From contig DVGK01000117.1 of assembly GCA_018712785.1 (NCBI GenBank), forward strand, positions 1 through 53,130: 53,130 nt of DNA, in the 5' to 3' direction. Numbering within the stretch: the stretch's first letter is position 1; the number at the start of each line of letters is the position of its first letter. The DNA is from Candidatus Choladousia intestinavium. Its GTDB lineage: Bacteria > Bacillota > Clostridia > Lachnospirales > Lachnospiraceae. Made by a program: the position numbers and the translations under genes. Shown here in pieces: positions 1 to 8,101 of this stretch. The notes under the pieces were generated by a model that worked only from the letters and a program-made list of their open reading frames with translations, was not told where the DNA came from and did not search any database.

Positions 1-98
1 CACCTCTGTTGTTTCGTATTTATACGATCCCCTTAATCATTGTATTTTCCCCTCTTTAACCGGCACTTTCGCCGTCAAAGTCAAGCAAAACTATTACC

Positions 99-126
99 AG
101 TATACCACAATCTCTTCATTTGTAAA
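99..126 (-). promoter_or_regulatory. Leftward promoter for a gene beyond the left edge
   Basis: On the minus strand a -35 TTTACA (121-126) and an extended -10 TGGTATACT (TATACT at 99-104) are separated by 16 bp. It lies downstream of the flavin reductase gene and points out of the window. A ribosome-site-like CAGAGGTG at the extreme left edge suggests that the regulated gene starts just outside. Nothing else was recognised in bases 1-175. Confidence 0.5.
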
Positions 127-175
127 CATTATTTAACCATTTATACATTTTTTAGTAATTTTTGCCAAGGATTTT

Positions 176-739
176 TCATCTCTTTCGTACGCTGAAACCA
201 AATCTCCCCATATTTTTCCCCAGACCAAAATACTGTCCGTGTGAATATACGATCAATCCGGCCTTATCCAAATGAAGCTTTTGATTTTTGTCCAGATACC
301 GCTCGTCCACATCCACCCCAAGCACCTGCGCCACAAACATATGATGGGAGCCAAGCTTCAGCACCTGGGTCACACGGCATTCCAGATTTACCGGGCTCTC
401 TTTAATCAGAGGGGCCCCTACATGCTCTGCCGGTTCCGGCGTCAAACCCGCAGCCTGAAACTTGTCCAGATCTCTGCCGGAGCGGACTCCGCAGAAATCC
501 GCCGCTCTGGCCAGTCGCTCCGTAGTAAGATTTATAACGAATTCTCCTGTGTCCCGGATGATCTGGTAGGAATACCGCTCCGGCTTCAGTGAAATAGACA
601 CCATGGCCGGGGAGGTACATACCGTTCCCGCCCAGGCCACAGTAATAATATTTGCCTTTTCTCCCGGTCTCCTACAGCTTACCATCACGGCAGGCACCGG
701 GTAGAGCATGTTGCCTGCCTTCCAGTTCTGTTTTCCCAT
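176..739 (-). CDS. Flavin reductase family protein (flavoredoxin-like)
   Basis: A 187-residue protein of the flavin-reductase-like, FMN-binding split-barrel family, in which members bind FMN and pass electrons from NAD(P)H or partner proteins. The N-terminal pattern (YPVPAVMVSCRRPGEKANII, then TVAWAGTVCTSPAMVSISL and ERYSYQIIRDTGEFVINL) is typical of flavoredoxin-like members of this length. The start follows GAGGTGATATAGT and lies only 1 nt beyond the stop of the pyrophosphatase gene, so the two are probably cotranscribed and translationally coupled. It is the last gene of the nucleoside-salvage operon, with no obvious functional link to it. The physiological substrate cannot be told from sequence. 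Confidence 0.85.
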   Translation of the reverse strand: MGKQNWKAGNMLYPVPAVMVSCRRPGEKANIITVAWAGTVCTSPAMVSISLKPERYSYQIIRDTGEFVINLTTERLARAADFCGVRSGRDLDKFQAAGLTPEPAEHVGAPLIKESPVNLECRVTQVLKLGSHHMFVAQVLGVDVDERYLDKNQKLHLDKAGLIVYSHGQYFGLGKNMGRFGFSVRKR

Positions 740-740
740 A

Positions 741-2486
741 CTATATCACCTCATTCAGCCGGCTCATAGCTGACATGAAGGAGGGCACCAGCTGCTTTTT
801 CCTGGATACCACGCCCTTAAGATGCGCGCTCCCATTCTCCACGCCGCACTTAAACGCCTCCTCCACCAGCTCCTCAATGCCTTTGCCGCAGCATAGAAGC
901 TCTGTGGACTCATTCATGATATCCGTCAGCATGAAAAAGATCATATCCATCTCCTGGCCGTGATAAACCTTGTCAATATACGGCAGAAGACGTTCTTTAA
1001 TCTTATCAAGCTCCGGCGCGCTCATAGAGGTGATCTGCCCGATTCCGATATTCTTGTCCCCGAATTCAAATCTCTTGAAATCCTGGTAAAAAATCTCTTC
1101 CGGCGTTTTCAACGCCAGATCGCTACCGGCTGTAAACATCTCTCTGGCGTATTCCCTGCACTCAATGCCCGCGAGCTCCGCCAGCCTTTGGGCCACCTCA
1201 ACGTCCAGAGGGGTACAGGTAGGGGAGCGAAACATCAGCGTATCCGAAAGGATCGCGCTGCATAAAAGCCCCGCGATGTGCTTTGGAATTTCCACATTCT
1301 TCTCTTTGTAAAGCTGATAAACAATGGTAGCCGTACAGCCCACCGGCTGATTTCTGAAATATACGGGAGCCATGGTTTCCAGAGATCCAAGTCTGTGATG
1401 ATCGATGATCTCCAGGATCTCGGCATCCAGCACATTGTCCACGGCCTGGGACACCTCATTGTGATCCACAAGAATCAGCCCTCTTTTATGAACGCCCAGA
1501 AGGTTACGCCTGGAGATCATCCCCACATACTGGCCTTTTGAATCCAGAATGGGGAAATCACGGTACCGCTTCTTTGACATTACTTCCCGGATGCTTTCTG
1601 TATAGTCCGACAGGAAAAAGGTCTGGAGACTTTCTTTCCGCATAAAGAAATCCACGGGCATGCTCTGATTAATCAGCCTGGCTACCGCGTACGTATCCAG
1701 GGGCGTCACAATAATCGAACAGTTCCTGTCCCTGGCAAGCCGCTGAATGGTTCTGGATACAGGAGCCCCCAGGCAGACCACAATACATCCCGCCTGCATT
1801 TCTATAGCGCAGAGCTGGGATTCATACCGGTTTCCCAGTATCACCATGTCATGCTCATCGATATAGTTTTCCATAACGTCGGGATTGGCCGCGGCGATCA
1901 CTACCTTCCCCTGATCAAAATAGTCTTCTGGATCTCCCACGATCATCTCCGCGTCCAGAGTCTCCAGGATATTTCTGTAGGGCGTCTTTGCCACAGCCAC
2001 AATGGCGCTGTCATATTCTTCCATATAGGATTTCGCGATATCATTAATGGTGATCAGCCCCTTCAGCTGATTCTCCTCATTAGTGATAGGCAGGGTGAAA
2101 ACATTCTGCGTAGTCATCAGGGTCCATGCCTTTTTCAGAGAAATATCGCTTCTCACTCCCGGCACCTTCCGGATATCCATATCCCTCACTCTGGTTCCGA
2201 TATTGCTTAAAAGCATAGGATGCTCTACCTTGAACCGCTCCAGGACGTACTGAGTCTCAGCATTAATCTGCCCCGCTCTCATGGGAAGATACGTAAAATT
2301 GCTTTTTTCCTGATTTTTCAAATATGCGTAAGAAATCGCCGAACAGATAGAGTCTGTGTCGGGATTTTTATGTCCTACCACGCAAACGGTGCGCCGGACC
2401 CGGTCCGGGTTCCCAAGCCCTGCCTCATCCTTTTTTTCTTCCATCTCCAGAAACTTTTCCATGTCTTCCATAAACTTCTTTATCAT
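741..2486 (-). CDS. ppaC: Manganese-dependent inorganic pyrophosphatase with CBS and DRTGG domains
   Basis: A family II (DHH/DHHA2) pyrophosphatase that hydrolyses PPi to phosphate in the cytosol. The protein is 581 residues, against about 310 for the plain enzyme, because a CBS-DRTGG-CBS regulatory insert (roughly residues 95-330) splits the DHH domain. Visible motifs are VVGHKNPDTDSICS near residue 37, EIIDHHRLGS after the insert and a C-terminal SRKKQLVP of the DHHA2 domain. In characterised relatives the CBS pair binds adenine nucleotides such as AMP, ADP or diadenosine polyphosphates. It follows the phosphorylase gene by 25 nt, in the salvage operon. The GGGAGG ribosome site abuts the first ATG, so initiation at an ATG five codons later is possible. 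Confidence 0.9.
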   Translation of the reverse strand: MIKKFMEDMEKFLEMEEKKDEAGLGNPDRVRRTVCVVGHKNPDTDSICSAISYAYLKNQEKSNFTYLPMRAGQINAETQYVLERFKVEHPMLLSNIGTRVRDMDIRKVPGVRSDISLKKAWTLMTTQNVFTLPITNEENQLKGLITINDIAKSYMEEYDSAIVAVAKTPYRNILETLDAEMIVGDPEDYFDQGKVVIAAANPDVMENYIDEHDMVILGNRYESQLCAIEMQAGCIVVCLGAPVSRTIQRLARDRNCSIIVTPLDTYAVARLINQSMPVDFFMRKESLQTFFLSDYTESIREVMSKKRYRDFPILDSKGQYVGMISRRNLLGVHKRGLILVDHNEVSQAVDNVLDAEILEIIDHHRLGSLETMAPVYFRNQPVGCTATIVYQLYKEKNVEIPKHIAGLLCSAILSDTLMFRSPTCTPLDVEVAQRLAELAGIECREYAREMFTAGSDLALKTPEEIFYQDFKRFEFGDKNIGIGQITSMSAPELDKIKERLLPYIDKVYHGQEMDMIFFMLTDIMNESTELLCCGKGIEELVEEAFKCGVENGSAHLKGVVSRKKQLVPSFMSAMSRLNEVI

Positions 2487-2511
2487 CCTCCCATTTTTCT
2501 TCTGCTGCTGT

Positions 2512-3840
2512 TCAGGCGCCGGCCTCTTCCACTCCGTCCTTTGTTACCCTGGCATAGATCAGAGGTTCCTGCGCCGGCTTTTCTGCCTGTATCTGCACAG
2601 AATTCAGATACTTCTCCTCCGCGTCCTTCAGCCGGCTCTCATCGGAAGTATATAAGACGGCAATCGTTTCGCCCTTCTTTACATAATCTCCGTTCTTCTT
2701 GCACAGGACAATTCCTGCCAGGGGATCTATGCTGTCCTCCTTTTTCTCACGGCCGGCTCCCAGCATCATGGCTGTAATCCCGATGCCTTCTGTATCCATC
2801 CGGTGCAGATATCCTTCTTCTCTGGCGGCAACCTCTGCCTTTACCGGCGCTTCGCCGAACTTCTCCGGATGGAAAATATATTCCGGGTCGCCCCCCTGGG
2901 CCTCCACCATGGATGCCAGCCTTTCAAGAGCGCTTCCGGAGCGGATGGCAGTCAGAGCCATAGCCCGGCACTTGTCGGGCGTTCCCTTCTGCGCAAGATA
3001 AAGCATATTTTCCGCCAGCGCCAGGCAGACCTCCGTTAAATCCGCAGGCCCCACACCCCGAAGGGTATCCACCGCCTCCTGTACTTCCAGCGCGTTTCCG
3101 ATTTTATTTCCCAGAGGATAGTCCATATTGGTAATCAGCGCGGCCGTCTTTCTCCCGTTCCGCTCTCCTATGGCCACCATCTTCTTCGCAAGCTTTACGG
3201 CGTCTTCCGTGGTTTTCATAAAGGCTCCGTTTCCGGCCTTTACATCCAGGAGTATGCAGTTGCTCCCCGCTGCCAGTTTCTTGCTCATAATCGAGGAAGC
3301 GATGAGTGGAATACTCTCCACAGTCGCCGTCACATCCCGCAGCGCGTAGATCTTCTTATCTGCCGGTGCCAGGTTTCCGGACTGCCCTGTGACCGAGATC
3401 CCGGTGCGGTTTACGATTTCCACAAACTCCTTCTCCGACAGACTGGTGCGCATTCCCGGTATAGACTCCATTTTGTCCACCGTTCCCCCGGTGTGTCCGA
3501 GTCCGCGGCCCGACATCTTCGCCACCCGGCATCCGCAGGCCGCCGCGATAGGCGCCACAATCAGCGTGGTTTTATCCCCCACGCCGCCGGTGGAATGCTT
3601 ATCTACCTTCACTCCCTGAATCTGTGAAAGATCCACCATATCTCCCGAATGAGCCATAGCCTGGGTCAGCACCCCGGTTTCTTCATCCGTCATTCCCCGG
3701 AAAAATACTGCCATCAGAAAAGCAGACATCTGATAATCCGGTATTTCCCCCTTCGTATATCCTTCAACGACAAAACGTATCTCCTCCGGCGTCAGTTCAC
3801 CGCCTTCACGTTTTTTCAGTATCACATCATACATCCGCAT
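2512..3840 (-). CDS. pdp: Pyrimidine-nucleoside phosphorylase
   Basis: Catalyses phosphorolysis of uridine, thymidine and deoxyuridine to the free base and (deoxy)ribose-1-phosphate. The 442-residue length fits the thymidine/pyrimidine phosphorylase family. The signature KVDKHSTGGVGDKTTLIVAP is present, as are KMSGRGLGHTGGTVDKMESI and LLDVKAGNGAFMKT. The C-terminal pyrimidine phosphorylase domain includes KKGDYVKKGETIAVLYTS. The gene lies between cdd and ppaC on the same strand. Its product would feed ribose-1-phosphate to the phosphopentomutase encoded upstream. Whether it is strictly thymidine-specific (deoA) or broad (pdp) is uncertain; Gram-positive enzymes of this type are usually broad. 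Confidence 0.93.
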   Translation of the reverse strand: MRMYDVILKKREGGELTPEEIRFVVEGYTKGEIPDYQMSAFLMAVFFRGMTDEETGVLTQAMAHSGDMVDLSQIQGVKVDKHSTGGVGDKTTLIVAPIAAACGCRVAKMSGRGLGHTGGTVDKMESIPGMRTSLSEKEFVEIVNRTGISVTGQSGNLAPADKKIYALRDVTATVESIPLIASSIMSKKLAAGSNCILLDVKAGNGAFMKTTEDAVKLAKKMVAIGERNGRKTAALITNMDYPLGNKIGNALEVQEAVDTLRGVGPADLTEVCLALAENMLYLAQKGTPDKCRAMALTAIRSGSALERLASMVEAQGGDPEYIFHPEKFGEAPVKAEVAAREEGYLHRMDTEGIGITAMMLGAGREKKEDSIDPLAGIVLCKKNGDYVKKGETIAVLYTSDESRLKDAEEKYLNSVQIQAEKPAQEPLIYARVTKDGVEEAGA

Positions 3841-3871
3841 CGTATCACCCCTCTCCTGTATAACGGCTGTC

Positions 3872-4288
3872 CTATCGCTCCAGATCTGCCGGTCCGAAGC
3901 TTGCCGGCAGAAGCTCTTTCAAAAGAAAGCTCCTGTAGTCCTCCGGTCCTCTGGCCAGAATCACCTGGAACCGCTCCGGATCGCAGAACTCTCTCATAAC
4001 CTGGCGGCATACGCCGCATGGCGCGCAGTAGTCCCCCTTTTTCCCTGGATAATTGCCTACAACCGCGATTCTCGTAAAGGAAGTCACGCCTTCTGATACA
4101 GCCTTAAAAAAGGCGGTCCGCTCCGCGCAGTTTGTAGGAGTATACGCTGCGTTTTCGATATTGCATCCGGTAAAAATCCTTCCGTCCGCCGTCTCCAGTG
4201 CCGCTCCTGTCTGAAATCCGGAATACGGGGTATAGGCTCTCTTCTGGGCCTCATAGGCAAGGCGGATCAGTTCTGTAATCTCTGTCAC
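3872..4288 (-). CDS. cdd: Cytidine deaminase
   Basis: Deaminates cytidine and deoxycytidine to uridine and deoxyuridine, giving substrate to the downstream phosphorylase. The 138-residue product has the Zn motifs NCAERTAFFKAV (Cys ligand and catalytic Glu) and PCGVCRQVMREF (two Cys ligands), and the YTPYSGFQTGAAL substrate segment of small tetrameric bacterial enzymes. I chose the GTG at 4286-4288 because AAGGGGAGATTT precedes it at good spacing. A frame-extending ATG at 4322-4324 would abut the deoB stop, lacks a ribosome site and adds 12 atypical residues. Part of the salvage operon. Confidence 0.93.
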   Translation of the reverse strand: MTEITELIRLAYEAQKRAYTPYSGFQTGAALETADGRIFTGCNIENAAYTPTNCAERTAFFKAVSEGVTSFTRIAVVGNYPGKKGDYCAPCGVCRQVMREFCDPERFQVILARGPEDYRSFLLKELLPASFGPADLER

Positions 4289-4324
4289 GTCAAATCTCCC
4301 CTTTCTTCCTTGGTCAGAAGGCAT

Positions 4325-5497
4325 CTATCGCCTGGCAAGATTCCAGAAGCTTTCTCCGTCCAGAGTCTCCGGAATCTCAAACATATCCAGCACCGTAGCC
4401 GCGATATCCGCAAAGGTGCTTCTGGTTCCCAGAGAAACTCCTGCCTTTACTGCCTTCCCGTAGAGAAGCATAGGCGTATACTCTCTGGTATGGTCTGTGC
4501 CGGGGGCTCCCGGATCACAGCCGTGATCTGCCGTAATCAGGATCACGTCCTCATCTCCCAGCTTCTCCATCATCTGTCCCAGCTGCCGGTCAAATACTGT
4601 GGCAGCTCTGGCGTATCCGTCCACATCGTTCCGGTGTCCGTAAAGCATATCGAAATCCACCAGATTCACAAAGCACAGCCCCGTAAAATTTTCATCCATC
4701 AGCTTCAGAGTCTTCTCCATCCCGTCCTCATTTCCTGAAATAGAGGTAGTATGGGCAATTCCCTGTCCTGCGAAAATATCATAGATTTTTCCGACTCCGT
4801 ACGTGTCAAAGCCGTGCTCCTGCAGGCTCACCAGCATAGTCCGCTTGGGAGGCAGCAGGGAAAAGTCGTGACGGTTTGTGGTCCTTTTGAAATCCGGCGC
4901 TTCTCCTGTAAAAGGTCTTGCGATCACCCGTCCTACCGCGTGCTTCCCTGTCAGGATCTTTCTGGCAATTCTACAGTCCTCATACAGTTCTTCCAGGGGA
5001 ACCACGCTCTCGTGGGCCGCTACCTGGAATACGCTGTCCGCCGATGTGTACACAATCAGATCCCCGGTCTTTACATGTTCCTCCCCGAAATCCCGGATGG
5101 CGTCTGTCCCCGAGTAAGGCTTATTGCACAGAATCCCTCTTCCTGTCTGCTCTCTGAAGGGATCCAGCACCTCCTCAGGGAATCCTTCCGGATATACAGG
5201 CATGGGATCCGGAGACACCACCCCCGCGATCTCCCAGTGCCCGATGGTGGTATCCTTTCCCATAGAAGTCTCCTGCATGCGGCCGTAGGTTCCCGCGGGA
5301 TTTTCACATTCCTCCAGGCAGGACACTCCCTCGATATTAAAAAGGCCCATCTTTTTCATGTTGGGCGTGCTGTACTCCGGCGACTTCACAATAGAAGCCA
5401 GCGTATTGGCTCCCACGTCTCCAAAGCGGTCCGCGTCCGGTGCCCATCCGATCCCATAGCTGTCCAGCACAATCAAAAATACCCGCTTTACGCTCAT
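4325..5497 (-). CDS. deoB: Phosphopentomutase
   Basis: Interconverts (deoxy)ribose-1-phosphate and (deoxy)ribose-5-phosphate, linking nucleoside breakdown to central metabolism. It is a 390-residue member of the alkaline phosphatase superfamily. Metal-binding segments include VFLIVLDSYGIGWAPDA at the N terminus, ILITADHGCDPGAPGTDHTR near residue 320, and GKDTTIGHWEIAG, which carries the phosphorylated Thr. The ATG follows AGGAGG and lies 11 nt from the deoD stop. Members of this operon together turn purine and pyrimidine nucleosides into bases plus pentose-5-phosphate. Confidence 0.96.
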   Translation of the reverse strand: MSVKRVFLIVLDSYGIGWAPDADRFGDVGANTLASIVKSPEYSTPNMKKMGLFNIEGVSCLEECENPAGTYGRMQETSMGKDTTIGHWEIAGVVSPDPMPVYPEGFPEEVLDPFREQTGRGILCNKPYSGTDAIRDFGEEHVKTGDLIVYTSADSVFQVAAHESVVPLEELYEDCRIARKILTGKHAVGRVIARPFTGEAPDFKRTTNRHDFSLLPPKRTMLVSLQEHGFDTYGVGKIYDIFAGQGIAHTTSISGNEDGMEKTLKLMDENFTGLCFVNLVDFDMLYGHRNDVDGYARAATVFDRQLGQMMEKLGDEDVILITADHGCDPGAPGTDHTREYTPMLLYGKAVKAGVSLGTRSTFADIAATVLDMFEIPETLDGESFWNLARR

Positions 5498-5508
5498 TAA
5501 ATTCCTCC

Positions 5509-6216
5509 TTACGCGATCTCCAGGGCGATCTTTACCATGTCATTAAAGCTGTTCTGACGCTCTTCTGAGGTAGTGGCCTCTCCGGTAATCATGCTGTCGG
5601 AGATGGTGCAGATGGCCAGAGCGTTCTTCCCGGTGCGGGCCGCGTTCATATAAAGGGCGGCAGCCTCCATCTCAACGGCCAGGACGCCCATCTTCTGCCA
5701 GTTTCCGTCCAGATTGCTGTCACTGTAGAAGGTATCGGAGGAAAGCAGGTTTCCTACCTTGTAGCCTACATTACCCATCTTCTTCACCTGAGCCACCGCC
5801 TTCTCAAGAAGCTCAAAGGAGGCAATGGGAGCAAAGGTTCCCGGCAGCTGATACTGGGCAGCATAGCTGGAATTGGTGCAGGCTCCCATACCCAGAACCA
5901 CGTCTCTGATTTTCAGGTCGGCCCGGAGAGCTCCCGCCGTACCGATGCGGATAATATTTTTCACATCATAAAACTGAAACAGCTCATAGGAATAGATGCC
6001 GATGGAAGGCATTCCCATTCCGCTGGCCATAACGGAAACTCTTTTTCCTTTATACGTTCCTGTATATCCATTGACGCCTCTTACCGGGTTCACCAGCACG
6101 GCGTTCTCCAAAAAACTTTCCGCAACATACTTTGCCCGCAGGGGATCTCCAGGCATCAGAACTGTTTCTGCAAAATCTCCCAGGTTTGCTGATATATGCG
6201 GTGTAGGTATACTCAT
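5509..6216 (-). CDS. deoD: Purine-nucleoside phosphorylase, DeoD type
   Basis: Phosphorolysis of purine (deoxy)nucleosides to base plus (deoxy)ribose-1-phosphate. The 235-residue length and sequence match hexameric NP-I family enzymes. Motifs seen are MPGDPLRAKYVAE (phosphate loop), RIGTAGAL, AVEMEAAALYMNA and CTISDSMITGE (the catalytic Asp region). The start follows AGAAAGGAGAATTTACT. It is the first gene of the leftward nucleoside operon, so its 5' region (6217-6480) should carry the operon's control; candidate operator repeats lie at 6429-6461. Confidence 0.96.
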   Translation of the reverse strand: MSIPTPHISANLGDFAETVLMPGDPLRAKYVAESFLENAVLVNPVRGVNGYTGTYKGKRVSVMASGMGMPSIGIYSYELFQFYDVKNIIRIGTAGALRADLKIRDVVLGMGACTNSSYAAQYQLPGTFAPIASFELLEKAVAQVKKMGNVGYKVGNLLSSDTFYSDSNLDGNWQKMGVLAVEMEAAALYMNAARTGKNALAICTISDSMITGEATTSEERQNSFNDMVKIALEIA

Positions 6217-6428
6217 AGTAAATTCTCCTTTCTGTCATTCGCTTTCTTTTCAGGTGTATTCTTATTTTACTACAAATGTCCGGGAAAGGAAACCGAATGT
6301 TTATTAATTCTTTAGCCGTCACTTTATCTAATTATCCTTCTTCTTTTACTTTCTTTTCAGAATTTTCTATGTGCATTCTGTATAGGTATCTTTTTATTTT
6401 ATTTTTTCTTTTTTGCAATTTTACCATA

Positions 6429-6478
6429 TGTTCACATTTCATTCATTATTTGTTCACATTTGCTTGCTATAGTATAAA
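6429..6478. promoter_or_regulatory. Direct-repeat operator candidate with bidirectional -10 boxes
   Basis: Two exact 11-bp direct repeats, TGTTCACATTT at 6429-6439 and 6451-6461, lie exactly 22 bp apart, about two helical turns. They adjoin overlapping -10-like boxes: TATAAA at 6473-6478 with TTGTTC 17 bp upstream on the plus strand, and TATACT (AGTATA at 6471-6476) on the minus strand. The minus-strand half-site TGTGAACA is reminiscent of, but not identical to, DeoR-type operators. Control of the deo operon is inference. No regulator gene is adjacent. Confidence 0.4.
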
Positions 6479-6486
6479 CAGTTCTT

Positions 6487-6580
6487 GAGAGACATTCTCG
6501 ACTCTATGCTGTAATGGTTTCATTACACATATTGATAAATTTTTTCATAATAGCCTCCGGTGTACCAGAACGCCGGGGGC
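6487..6580. other. Cluster of three hairpins with a possible 14-residue leader peptide
   Basis: This gene-free interval holds three stem-loops: GAGA/TCTC near 6487-6499; TGTAATG/CATTACA (6510-6527, 4-nt loop); and a 10-bp stem, 6553-6562 with 6571-6580. On the minus strand the last stem hides a GGAGG ribosome site (6554-6558) placed 5 nt before an ATG (6548). That ATG opens a 14-codon frame reading MKKFINMCNETITA that ends at 6504. Whether the RNA is made, and from which strand, is unknown. No Rfam family was recognised. Confidence 0.35.
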
Positions 6581-6612
6581 ACTCCTCATTTTATCCCTAT
6601 ATATAATATCAT

Positions 6613-6656
6613 CAAGAAAAACCGGAAACGCCGCCTTTTCCCGAACGTTCCCGGTT
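6613..6656. terminator. Bidirectional intrinsic terminator
   Basis: An 11-bp stem (6620-6630 with 6646-6656, one G-U pair) is followed on the minus strand by TTTTTCTTG, giving a terminator for the small gene that ends at 6666. T-rich sequence also follows on the plus side. Confidence 0.75.
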
Positions 6657-6665
6657 TCTGTCTTT

Positions 6666-6929
6666 TTATTCCTCCAGTATCTGTATCTCCAGATAGTCGA
6701 AAGGAACTTCTTCTATAAAGCTGTCCTGATAGAACCTAGCTTTGCTCCTGCGTTTGAATTCCTGGATGGTAGAATCCAGCCAGATGGGCTTTCCCAGATC
6801 AAATTCATAGCAGATCTCCTCCAGAGCCCGAAAGATTTTATGGGTTCTGGTATCTTCGCTCTCTTCCTCCACCACCGTATCCCGAAGCATCCGGTTATCC
6901 TTCCACAGCTTTCCCCACATCCGGAACAT
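6666..6929 (-). CDS. Small conserved hypothetical protein
   Basis: An 87-residue soluble, acidic protein with no signal peptide or membrane segment. I do not recognise a domain. The sequence is rich in aromatic and charged residues (FRALEEICYEFDLGKPIWLD, then a basic FKRRSKARF and an acidic tail ending EIQILEE). It starts after an AGGAAAGAT ribosome site, 14 nt after the serine hydrolase stop, and ends just before a terminator. It is therefore probably the last gene of an operon with the MscS channel and serine hydrolase. Function unknown. Confidence 0.7.
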   Translation of the reverse strand: MFRMWGKLWKDNRMLRDTVVEEESEDTRTHKIFRALEEICYEFDLGKPIWLDSTIQEFKRRSKARFYQDSFIEEVPFDYLEIQILEE

Positions 6930-6943
6930 ATCTTTCCTCCTAG

Positions 6944-8095
6944 TTATTCTCCGTTAAAATACGCGTAAACCTCTGACGAAATATTCTGAATCCTGGATAT
7001 CGCTTCGTCAGAGCTGCTCCAGTCGCTGGAAAGCACCACCAGTATGTAGTCGCAGGCGTCCGAATAGACAATGGCCGCATCATTCTGGGTACTGTCCATC
7101 TCTCCCGTCTTATTGCCGCAGAGCACTCCCTCCGGCAGTCCCGCGGGAATTTTATACCGGGTGTTCTGGTTCAGCATCATCTCCTCAATCTCCATGCTTA
7201 CTTCCCGGTTTACCCACTCTCGCCGGTAAATATCCTCCAGAAGCTTTCCGCAGTCCTCCGCCGCTACCTGATTGTAATTTCCGGTTCCCGTGTTGGTGTC
7301 CGGATCGCTGAAGCCATTATATTCCACCGTCATATCGCTGAAATCATACTCTTCAATAAAAGCGTTTACTTCCGCGATCCCCGCCTCATAGCTGGAATTT
7401 CCCAGACGGTACAGAAGTTCATTGGAGGCCTCGTTGTCGCTGTAAGAGATCATATCGTTCATCAGCGCCATGATCTCGTCTGTGCGCTCCAGGTCGCCGC
7501 TTTCAAAGGCTTTGTATACAGTCCCCATGATAAACAGCTTCATTACGCTGGCTGACTTCATGGGCTGATCATTGATGATAAAGCTCTGATCTGTGGCGAG
7601 ATTTTTCACATATACAGACCATACCCCGTCATATCCCGAAAGCTCTGTCTCAAGGCTGGTCTGAAGGGCATCCAGAGAATTTGAGGCTTCTGTTTCTTCT
7701 TCCTCTTCCGTCTCTTCTTCCTGCTGGGGGAAATCCACCTGGTAGTCCCACAGCCTGCCGGTATCCGCAAGCTCTGGAACACGGATTTCAGTCTCATTGC
7801 TTGGCATAGCCATTGGAATCTGGAATTCCCCTCCAAGCCTTGCCCTGAGATTCTGCTGCTGCATTTCCTCTGACTCCTGCTGTTCCTCAGGCGTAAGGGT
7901 CTCCGGCTCTGTCTGCGCCTCTGTGATGTCCTCTGTCTCTGTCATCTCTTCCGTTTCGACCGTAACAGAATCCGAAGCCGCTTCCCTGGCCGCTTCCGGC
8001 ACAGTCAGAAACAGAAAAAAGCAGATGAACAAAAGGAACAGCACAAGTTCTGTCTTATTATTTTTATATTTTTCTTTTATTCTGTTCCAATCCAT
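6944..8095 (-). CDS. Membrane-anchored serine hydrolase (class A beta-lactamase/PBP-like)
   Basis: A 383-residue protein with one N-terminal membrane segment (about residues 16-32), a long Glu/Thr-rich linker (about 35-140) and a C-terminal serine hydrolase domain. It has the three penicillin-recognising motifs: S183-V-M-K186, S219-D-N221 and K329-T-G331. I see no clear Glu166-type omega-loop motif (ExxLN) after SDN, so true beta-lactamase activity is doubtful; a peptidoglycan or ester hydrolase role outside the membrane is more likely. It starts 6 nt after the MscS stop, so cotranscription is likely. The acidic linker resembles those of other surface proteins in this window. Confidence 0.85.
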   Translation of the reverse strand: MDWNRIKEKYKNNKTELVLFLLFICFFLFLTVPEAAREAASDSVTVETEEMTETEDITEAQTEPETLTPEEQQESEEMQQQNLRARLGGEFQIPMAMPSNETEIRVPELADTGRLWDYQVDFPQQEEETEEEEETEASNSLDALQTSLETELSGYDGVWSVYVKNLATDQSFIINDQPMKSASVMKLFIMGTVYKAFESGDLERTDEIMALMNDMISYSDNEASNELLYRLGNSSYEAGIAEVNAFIEEYDFSDMTVEYNGFSDPDTNTGTGNYNQVAAEDCGKLLEDIYRREWVNREVSMEIEEMMLNQNTRYKIPAGLPEGVLCGNKTGEMDSTQNDAAIVYSDACDYILVVLSSDWSSSDEAISRIQNISSEVYAYFNGE

Positions 8096-8101
8096 TTTCC
8101 G

